From the NCBI GenBank assembly GCA_902624095.1, contig CACNWB010000010.1, forward strand, positions 1-54,802: DNA of 54,802 nt, given 5' to 3'. Made by a program: the position numbers and the translations under genes. The notes below the pieces were generated by a model, which was given only the letters and a program-made list of their open reading frames with translations, was not told where the DNA came from and did not search any database. Shown here in pieces: positions 48,777-54,802 of the stretch; within the stretch, counting starts at the first letter, position 1; every line of letters starts with the position of its first letter. Origin of the DNA: an uncultured PS1 clade bacterium (GTDB lineage Bacteria > Pseudomonadota > Alphaproteobacteria > RS24).

Positions 48777-50540
48777 TCAATTGCCAGCGCTAGCAGGCAC
48801 CAGCCGCGCTCGCTGATCCTGCGGCACATAAAGCGGCCAGCTTTCTGCCGCCAATATGCGTAAGCTGACCGGCTCCTGACCGAATTTGTTCCGGTAAACC
48901 CATATATTTGCCATAACTTTTTGAACATATTTGCGGGTCTCACCTGCCGACATGCTTTCGATGAACAAAAGCGGGTCTTCGACACCGTCCAGTTCGCGTC
49001 GCCAGCGGCGTAATGTGCCTGGTCCGGCATTGTAGGCGGCGAGCGCAAAAATCAGATTATTGTCGAAATATTCGTCGCCCATCAGCATCTTGAGATATTT
49101 CTGCCCGATGGCCAGATTAAGATTAGCCTTGAGTAGCCGGTCGCGTCCCTTTCGCCAGGCAAGTTGGCGGTCGCCGGTTATAAACGCTGCGGTGCGCGGC
49201 ATGATTTGCATCAGGCCCCGCGCGCCGGCAGATGACTTGGCGCGCGCTTTGAATCGGCTCTCCTGCCGGACGAGTGCCAGCAATATGGCTCGGTCTACCC
49301 GTGTATCGGCCTGTTGCGGCAGGGTGGGGTAGCTGCTGTCCAGCACGGTCAGGGGAATACTCCCCTTAATTTGCAGGCCGAGACGTTGGGCGACCGAGAG
49401 TTGCACCGCTGGATAGGCGTTTTCTTCTGCATAGGCCAGCATGGCGCGCGCTTCGGGTTCAGACAAACGTTCTTGAAGATACAAAAGCTCCAGCTCTGCC
49501 AATTCGCCTTGGCCTGCCGCGCGCAAGGCTTCGGCACGGCGCAAAACGGGATGAGTGGCAAAAATGGTTGCGTCGCGACGCGTGGCTTTTTGCCAGTCAA
49601 TTTGCATCCGTCCGGTGACTTGTTGCATGCCGAGTAAGGCATAAAAATAGGGGCCGGACTCGGCGGCGATTTTGAAATAAGGCTCGGCCTCGCTGATTTT
49701 ACCGGCCTTGCGCAAACCGCGCGCCGTCCAATAGGCGGCCCGTGCACGCAACTGGGCGCTGACAGTCATTGTATCGGCAAGCCGCGCGAAATGTTCGGTC
49801 GCCAGTTCAGACCTGCCCAAACGCCACGCGGCCAGCCCTGCATGCCAGTCCGACATCGGTACACCGGTCCGGCTGCGGGTCGCTTCCTGTGCCAGTTTCA
49901 GAGACGAGGCTATTTTGCCTTCAATGTAATAACTACGCGCAATCAGCGATTTCAGAAAATCGGTTTCAGCCGCCGTCAAGCGGCGGTCCTGCCCCTTTGC
50001 GGAAATATATTTCAGGGCCTGCGTTGGTCGTTCGCGGCGTATCAGGCGATAGACCTCGCGCCGAATGCGCCGCTTGGTGCGCGTTTGAAACAGGGCCGAG
50101 GCACTGCTTGCCTTGTCTTGGTGATAGATGCGTGCGGGCGGTCGCTTGGGCATCGCGATGCCTCGGGGCTTGCGCTTTTGGGCGAGCTTATAGACCCGCC
50201 ACGCGCCCGGATGATCGGCGTAGTTTTTCAGCCAATCGCGCAATTCGGTCCATTTGGCGCGATAGGCGGTGGGGTGCATGTAGCGTTGAAACAAAACATG
50301 CCCCATCAACAACGGGTCGCCCACCTGCCGGATGAGACGGTCGGCGCGGCTCCATTTTGCGCTTTCCTGCAATGCAAAAATCTCACGATAGAGTGCGGAA
50401 TCTTTCGGCTTGTCGGGGCGCACATAATCAGGGCGGGGCAGGGGACGCAGGCCCTGGCGGTCTTCCGGTGACAGGGCAGAGGCATCGATCGGCCGCAAAA
50501 ATAGCGCCAGCGCGACACCCATGAAACCCCAGCGCGTCAT
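48777..50540 (-). CDS. slt: Soluble lytic murein transglycosylase (Slt70-like)
   Basis: Exported enzyme (587 aa) that cleaves peptidoglycan with formation of 1,6-anhydromuramic ends. Signal peptide about 1-22 (MTRWGFMGVALALFLRPIDASA). The middle (about 50-400) is an alpha-superhelical U-domain with repeated helical pairs. The C-terminal SLT domain (about 415-560) has the catalytic Glu in LALVRQESRFKARA and the GARGLMQIMP and ALAAYNAGPGTLRRW motifs. The ATG at 50540 overlaps the TGA of the glycosylase gene (ATGA), so the two are coupled. Confidence 0.93.
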   Translation of the reverse strand: MTRWGFMGVALALFLRPIDASALSPEDRQGLRPLPRPDYVRPDKPKDSALYREIFALQESAKWSRADRLIRQVGDPLLMGHVLFQRYMHPTAYRAKWTELRDWLKNYADHPGAWRVYKLAQKRKPRGIAMPKRPPARIYHQDKASSASALFQTRTKRRIRREVYRLIRRERPTQALKYISAKGQDRRLTAAETDFLKSLIARSYYIEGKIASSLKLAQEATRSRTGVPMSDWHAGLAAWRLGRSELATEHFARLADTMTVSAQLRARAAYWTARGLRKAGKISEAEPYFKIAAESGPYFYALLGMQQVTGRMQIDWQKATRRDATIFATHPVLRRAEALRAAGQGELAELELLYLQERLSEPEARAMLAYAEENAYPAVQLSVAQRLGLQIKGSIPLTVLDSSYPTLPQQADTRVDRAILLALVRQESRFKARAKSSAGARGLMQIMPRTAAFITGDRQLAWRKGRDRLLKANLNLAIGQKYLKMLMGDEYFDNNLIFALAAYNAGPGTLRRWRRELDGVEDPLLFIESMSAGETRKYVQKVMANIWVYRNKFGQEPVSLRILAAESWPLYVPQDQRARLVPASAGN

Positions 50541-51406
50541 GAGCCCGCGTCCAGCTTTTGTTTCAGCGCACACAAATCGGCCCAGACATCAATTTTGGTT
50601 TCTGGGCGACGTAGTACATAGGCCGGATGGAAAAACGGTAAGGCCAGAATGTCGCGTCCACCTATTTCCAACGTTTGCCATTTGCCGCGCAACCGCGTGA
50701 TACCAGTTTCGGTGTTCAACAGGGTTTTTGCCGAGGTTCCGCCCACTAGCACGATTATTTCGGGTGCGATCAGTTCAATCTGGCGCATAATAAAGGGCTT
50801 GCATATTTCCAATTCGTCCACTGAGGGCGCGCGGTTGCCCGGCGGCCGCCAAGGAATGACATTGGCAATGTAGAGATTGCTGGCACGCGACAGCCCAATC
50901 GTCGCCATCATATCGTCAAGCAATTGTCCACTGCGCCCAACAAAGGGTTTGCCAGTGCGGTCTTCATCTCGTCCCGGTGCTTCGCCAACGATCATGATGC
51001 GGGCCGAACTTACGCCGTCGGAAAATACGGTGGATTTTGCGGTTTTTTTCAGACCGCAGCCTTCAAAGTTCTCAAGTGCGGCGGCGAGTTCGTCCAGCGT
51101 CGTGGCGGTTTTTGCCAGTGTTGCACCGTCGTCGGCAGCACTATTTTGGGGCGCGGCCGGGTTAATTTGCGCGGGGATAACTGCCCGCGTTACGGATGGT
51201 GTAAGCGGTGTTGCGCCCTCTTGCAGGCTGGCAAGGGCCGCAGGCCCTTTCGTTTCCAGTGTTGAATGTTTCGGCGTCGCGTGTTCGGGTGAAGTGGGTT
51301 CTGCTTTGGCAAAATGATTAACTGGCATACCATCGAGAACATCGGCGCAGTCAGCCTCAATGTGGAACTTTAAAAGATCAATAATTTCTGGACGTTCAAG
51401 CTGCAT
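50537..51406 (-). CDS. Uracil-DNA glycosylase, family 4-like
   Basis: Removes uracil from DNA (289 aa). The glycosylase domain starts near residue 113. Motif 1 GEAPGRDEDRTGKPFVGRSG and motif 2 FFHPAYVLR are intact. Of the four iron-sulfur cysteines of family 4, only two positions appear as Cys (EGCGL and EICKP); the other two are Phe (FEGC) and Trp (IPWRPP). An iron-sulfur cluster is therefore doubtful, although the alphaproteobacterial branch may generally look like this. Residues about 30-110 are a low-complexity linker. It is upstream of slt on the same strand. Confidence 0.88.
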   Translation of the reverse strand: MQLERPEIIDLLKFHIEADCADVLDGMPVNHFAKAEPTSPEHATPKHSTLETKGPAALASLQEGATPLTPSVTRAVIPAQINPAAPQNSAADDGATLAKTATTLDELAAALENFEGCGLKKTAKSTVFSDGVSSARIMIVGEAPGRDEDRTGKPFVGRSGQLLDDMMATIGLSRASNLYIANVIPWRPPGNRAPSVDELEICKPFIMRQIELIAPEIIVLVGGTSAKTLLNTETGITRLRGKWQTLEIGGRDILALPFFHPAYVLRRPETKIDVWADLCALKQKLDAGS

Positions 51407-51654
51407 GTGTCAAATTGCATGTATCTGCTGGGTCAGAAAAAGTTTCCCTGATTTGCCAATGCCTTTGGGACTTCTAGGTTCACTAGAACCGCGCCGCAAA
51501 AACGAATCACTTTCGCTTACCACAATAGCATGACATTGGGTCGCAGGGGTCACACATTGCAGTTTTGGCAGTGCCCACGTAGGTTTAGCACTCTTTGGCG
51601 GGAGCGAATGTTTGTGGTAGCTTGCATTCGAATACTGAATTTATGAGGTTTTAG
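51407..51654. other. Divergent intergenic region between the uracil-DNA glycosylase and ETF-QO genes
   Basis: 248 bp with no ORF, hairpin or RNA gene that I can support. TTGGCG (51595-51600), 17 bases, then TAGCTT (51618-51623) is a weak promoter candidate for ETF-QO. A single GANTC site (GAATC) lies at 51504-51508. Confidence 0.35.
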
Positions 51655-53367
51655 ATGACTGAATTACCTGTCAATCAGGTCAATGCCCGACAGGGCTGGG
51701 CGCTGGCACCCGAAGAGCGCGAGGCCATGGAATATGACGTGGTAATTGTGGGCGCCGGCCCTGCAGGCCTGTCGGCGGCAATCCGCTTGAAGCAAATGGC
51801 TGAGGCGAACGGCAAAGAAGTCTCCGTCTGCGTGCTCGAAAAGGGCTCCGAAATCGGTGCTCATATTCTTTCCGGCGCGGTGATTGATCCGGTGGGCATT
51901 AACCGTCTGTTTCCCGACTGGAAAGAACTTGGCGCGCCGCTTGAAACACCCGTAACCTCCGACCGTTTTTTGGTGCTGGGCCCCGCCGGTGCCCTGCCAT
52001 TGCCAAACTTTATGCTGCCGCCTTTGATGAAAAACCACGGCAATTACATCGCCAGCCTGGGCAATGTTGCGCGTTGGCTGGGCGAGCAAGCCGAATCCAT
52101 GGGTGTTGAAATTTATCCGGGCTTTGCCGCGGCTGAATTGCTGTTTGATGAAAATGGTGCGGTGCGCGGCGTCGCCACCGGCGATATGGGCGTGTCGAAA
52201 ACCGGCGAGAGAAAAGACGGCTGGATGCCGGGCATGGAATTACACGCGAAATACACATTTTTGGCCGAAGGTGTGCGCGGGTCGCTGTCAAAGGCGGCCA
52301 TCGCCCAATACAACCTTGACGCCGACAGCGACTTTCAGAAGTTTGGCATCGGGATTAAGGAACTGTGGCAGGTTGCGCCGGAAAACCATAAACCAGGCTA
52401 TGTGCAACATACATTGGGCTGGCCGCTCGACAATTCGACAGGCGGCGGTTCTTGGCTCTATCATTTTGGCGACAATTTCGTCTCAATCGGTTTTGTTACG
52501 CACCTGAATTACCAGAACCCGCATCTATCGCCCTATGACGAGTTTCAGCGTTTCAAAATGCATCCCGTTATCCGTCAGACGCTTGAGGGCGGCAAGCGCG
52601 TCTCATACGGCGCGCGCGCAATCACCGAAGGCGGTTACCAGTCGGTGCCGAAGCTGGCATTTCCAGGTGGGGCGCTGATCGGTTGCTCCGCAGGTTTTGT
52701 GAACGTGCCGCGGATTAAGGGCAGTCACAATGCCATGGAAACCGGCATTATGGCCGCCGAAGCCGCTTTTGCTGCGCTGGATGAGGGGCGCTCCAATGAT
52801 GAGTTGAGTGCCTATCAGCAGGCTTATGATGAAAGCCGCGTGGCAAAAGAATTGAAAATGGTGCGCAATGTAAAGCCGTTGCTGACCAAATTCGGAAATA
52901 TTTTTGGAACAATGCTGGGTGGTGTTGAAATGTGGATGCGCACGCTTGGCATCGGTCTGCCTTTTACTCTGTCGCACGGTAAGCCCGACCATGCGGCCAT
53001 GAAAAAAGCCGATGAGTGTAAACCGATCGATTATCCAAAACCCGATGGCGAAGTGGCGTTTGATAAGCTGTCTTCGGTATTTTTGTCGGCAACGAATCAT
53101 GAAGAGGACCAGCCAGCCCATTTGACGCTCAAAAATGTGTCCGTTCCGGTAGACGTCAATTTGCCTGAATATGACGAACCCGCGCAACGCTATTGCCCGG
53201 CCGGTGTTTATGAAATTGTTCGAGAGGAAGCGAGCGAAAATCCTCGTCTGCAAATCAACGCGCAAAACTGCGTGCATTGCAAAACCTGCGATATTAAAGA
53301 TCCCAGCCAAAACATTAATTGGGTTGTGCCGGAGGGGGCTGGCGGGCCAAACTATCCCAACATGTAG
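51655..53367 (+). CDS. Electron transfer flavoprotein-ubiquinone oxidoreductase
   Basis: Membrane-associated FAD/[4Fe-4S] enzyme (570 aa) that takes electrons from ETF and reduces ubiquinone. The FAD-binding motif VVIVGAGPAGLSAAIRL lies at about 29-45. The ubiquinone-binding region includes GWPLDNSTGGGSWLYHF. The C-terminal cluster ligands are in YCPAGVYEI and NCVHCKTCDIKDPSQNINW. It links acyl-CoA dehydrogenases, such as the one at 209-1471, to the respiratory chain. The ATG at 51655 follows GAGG; a second ATG lies 24 residues in. Confidence 0.97.
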   Translation: MTELPVNQVNARQGWALAPEEREAMEYDVVIVGAGPAGLSAAIRLKQMAEANGKEVSVCVLEKGSEIGAHILSGAVIDPVGINRLFPDWKELGAPLETPVTSDRFLVLGPAGALPLPNFMLPPLMKNHGNYIASLGNVARWLGEQAESMGVEIYPGFAAAELLFDENGAVRGVATGDMGVSKTGERKDGWMPGMELHAKYTFLAEGVRGSLSKAAIAQYNLDADSDFQKFGIGIKELWQVAPENHKPGYVQHTLGWPLDNSTGGGSWLYHFGDNFVSIGFVTHLNYQNPHLSPYDEFQRFKMHPVIRQTLEGGKRVSYGARAITEGGYQSVPKLAFPGGALIGCSAGFVNVPRIKGSHNAMETGIMAAEAAFAALDEGRSNDELSAYQQAYDESRVAKELKMVRNVKPLLTKFGNIFGTMLGGVEMWMRTLGIGLPFTLSHGKPDHAAMKKADECKPIDYPKPDGEVAFDKLSSVFLSATNHEEDQPAHLTLKNVSVPVDVNLPEYDEPAQRYCPAGVYEIVREEASENPRLQINAQNCVHCKTCDIKDPSQNINWVVPEGAGGPNYPNM

Positions 53368-53440
53368 TTTTCTGGATGCAGATTTTCTGGCATTGCTCCG
53401 GCGGGGTGTCCTGGTAAACTCGTGTCCAACAGGAGTTTTG

Positions 53441-54802
53441 ATGAAACTTAGGCACTACCTGCTTTTGGGGCTGGCCGGATCGCTGGTAATCGGGGTTGCG
53501 CTGGGCTCTTTTTTACTGGCGCGCACATCGCATTTTATTCGTCCCCCGGGACTGGCGGGAGCCTATCTTGCGGCCCAATTTGCTCTAAGCAGCAATGATT
53601 TGACCCAAGCCGGCAATTATCTGGAGCGAGCTCTGAAAACCGATCCAGATGACAGGGCTTTGCTGCAAAATGCCATGCGCGCCCGACTGGTCGGCGGGCA
53701 AGTTCCTCAAGCGGTTGAAATTTCTCGCAGTCTCGTCAGACAGTCGCCGGAGAACCAGCAAGCAGGACTTTTGCTTGCCTTAAACAGTTTTGAGGCGGGC
53801 CGCTATGCGCGTGCAGGTCGGTATCTGGACAAGATGAATAAAGGCCCGATGGCGCGACTGTTGGAGCCGAATATTCGCCTGTGGATGGCCGTTGCACAAG
53901 CGCGCGATGATATTGTGCGGGACACCATATCGCAATTACGCCGCACTGCGGCGTTTGCACCGATCAGCATGTTGCAGGTGGCGCGCGCGCTGGAATTTGC
54001 AGGCGATCTGACAGGTGCTGACGAGGCTTACGAGACAGGTGCCCGTGTGGGCGGGGTAGGCTACTTCTTTTTCGTGAAAGCTTATGGCGCCTACCTTGAG
54101 CGCAAAGGCGATGCACCCGGCGCGCGCAAACTTTACCAAGACTATCACGACACGCATCTCACCCATCCGCATATTCTGGCTGGGTTGGCGCGTTTGGAAA
54201 GCGGCGCACCGGCACCTGAGTTAGCGCGCGCGGTAAACGCACAGATGGCATATGCGCTTTTCGCCGTGGCTGAGGTTATGGAGCGCGAAAGCCGGCTTGA
54301 ACTGGCTCTGGCTTACGCACATTTGGCGCTGTTTTTGGAGCCCGAAAGTGATATCGCCATGTTCATGACGGGGGAGATATTTGGCCGCAATCAGCGCTGG
54401 GCGGCGGCGCATGACCGGTTTGCATTGATTGCACCCGAACAAACCATGTATCGCGCGGCACAAATTAAGCGCGCGGAAATGCTCAACGAAGCCGACGCGG
54501 TTGAAGAAGCGATGTCAGTTCTTTATGCGGTAATGACCGATACGGCCGATGACATTGAGGCGCTAGTAGCCCTGGGCGATATGCTGCGTTTTCGCTTCCG
54601 CTTTGAGGAGGCCGAGCAAGCCTACGACATGGCCATCGGCCTGATTGACCGAGAACGTGTTTCTCATTGGCATTTGTATTTTGCCCGCGGCATTACGCGT
54701 GAGCGCCAGGGCAATTGGATTATGGCCGAGGTGGATTTGCAAAAAGCCCGTCAATTGTCTGGAGATGAGCCGCATGTGTTGAACTATCTGGGCTATAGCT
54801 GG
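53441..54802 (+). CDS. Tetratricopeptide repeat protein, 3' end beyond the window
   Basis: Open from an ATG at 53441 (AGGAG eight bases upstream) to the last base, 454 codons with no stop. The N-terminus has a membrane helix or signal peptide (about residues 7-28, LLLGLAGSLVIGVALGSFLLA). The rest is helical TPR repeats: AAQFALSSNDLTQAGNYLERAL, ALAYAHLALFLEPE, and the last complete segment PHVLNYLGYSW. Such TPR proteins follow ETF-QO in many Alphaproteobacteria; the function is unknown, probably as a scaffold in the periplasm or at the membrane. Confidence 0.85.
   Translation, partial: MKLRHYLLLGLAGSLVIGVALGSFLLARTSHFIRPPGLAGAYLAAQFALSSNDLTQAGNYLERALKTDPDDRALLQNAMRARLVGGQVPQAVEISRSLVRQSPENQQAGLLLALNSFEAGRYARAGRYLDKMNKGPMARLLEPNIRLWMAVAQARDDIVRDTISQLRRTAAFAPISMLQVARALEFAGDLTGADEAYETGARVGGVGYFFFVKAYGAYLERKGDAPGARKLYQDYHDTHLTHPHILAGLARLESGAPAPELARAVNAQMAYALFAVAEVMERESRLELALAYAHLALFLEPESDIAMFMTGEIFGRNQRWAAAHDRFALIAPEQTMYRAAQIKRAEMLNEADAVEEAMSVLYAVMTDTADDIEALVALGDMLRFRFRFEEAEQAYDMAIGLIDRERVSHWHLYFARGITRERQGNWIMAEVDLQKARQLSGDEPHVLNYLGYSW

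Overview
This 54.8 kb window reads as a compact, ordinary stretch of an alphaproteobacterial chromosome of moderate to high GC. The assignment rests on several clade-typical gene sets and orders: a CcrM-type GANTC methyltransferase next to rnhB, followed by mutY, a DciA-like gene, dsbA and smc; an F0-only ATP synthase operon with a duplicated b subunit (atpI-B-E-F'-F); an aa3 oxidase cluster coxB-coxA-ctaB-small ORF-ctaG-coxC-surf1; the plant-type glutamate-cysteine ligase; and DUF2093. I cannot name a genus. LPS genes (lpxK, waaA, an MsbA-like exporter) show a Kdo/lipid A outer membrane. The cytochrome oxidase, ATP synthase and ETF-ubiquinone oxidoreductase genes show aerobic respiration fed partly by acyl-CoA oxidation. 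No rRNA, tRNA, insertion sequence, prophage, CRISPR array or defence island was seen, and no intergenic stretch exceeds 300 bases.

Layout. 1-5.8 kb: the end of mutL, an acyl-CoA dehydrogenase of the ACAD10/11 type, tadA, rluB and rsmD, then purD translationally coupled to an ACAD10/11-type kinase. 5.9-13.8 kb: xseA-DUF2093-M23 peptidase converge on a pmbA-msbA-waaA-lpxK operon. 13.9-19.7 kb: fatty acid desaturase, ubiA, rsmE, gshA and tldD (the partner of pmbA). 19.9-25.7 kb: the cytochrome oxidase operon with its assembly factors. 25.7-33.7 kb: thrC, a GNAT acetyltransferase, an effector-less membrane sensor-like protein, yqgE, a stand-alone DsbD N-domain protein, a peroxiredoxin, and a minus-strand ispH-thrB-rnhA operon, then a small lipoprotein. 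33.7-38.4 kb: a tandem glycine riboswitch controlling gcvT-gcvH-gcvPA-gcvPB. 38.4-46.2 kb: rnhB, ccrM, mutY, dciA-like, dsbA and smc. 46.2-48.8 kb: the F0 operon. 48.8-54.8 kb: uracil-DNA glycosylase plus lytic transglycosylase, ETF-QO, and a TPR protein that runs off the end.

Genes are packed tightly. Most same-strand neighbours overlap or nearly touch, and three convergent pairs share a four-base overlap containing both stop codons.

The most interesting signals are regulatory. Pairs of GANTC sites (the CcrM target) sit in the putative ccrM promoter and just upstream of dsbA-smc. A further GANTC and an inverted repeat lie on the predicted promoter of the glycine riboswitch operon. One gene looks leaderless. 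A few enzymes have altered metal-ligand residues (M23 peptidase, uracil-DNA glycosylase). I did not find a convincing previously undescribed multi-gene system.
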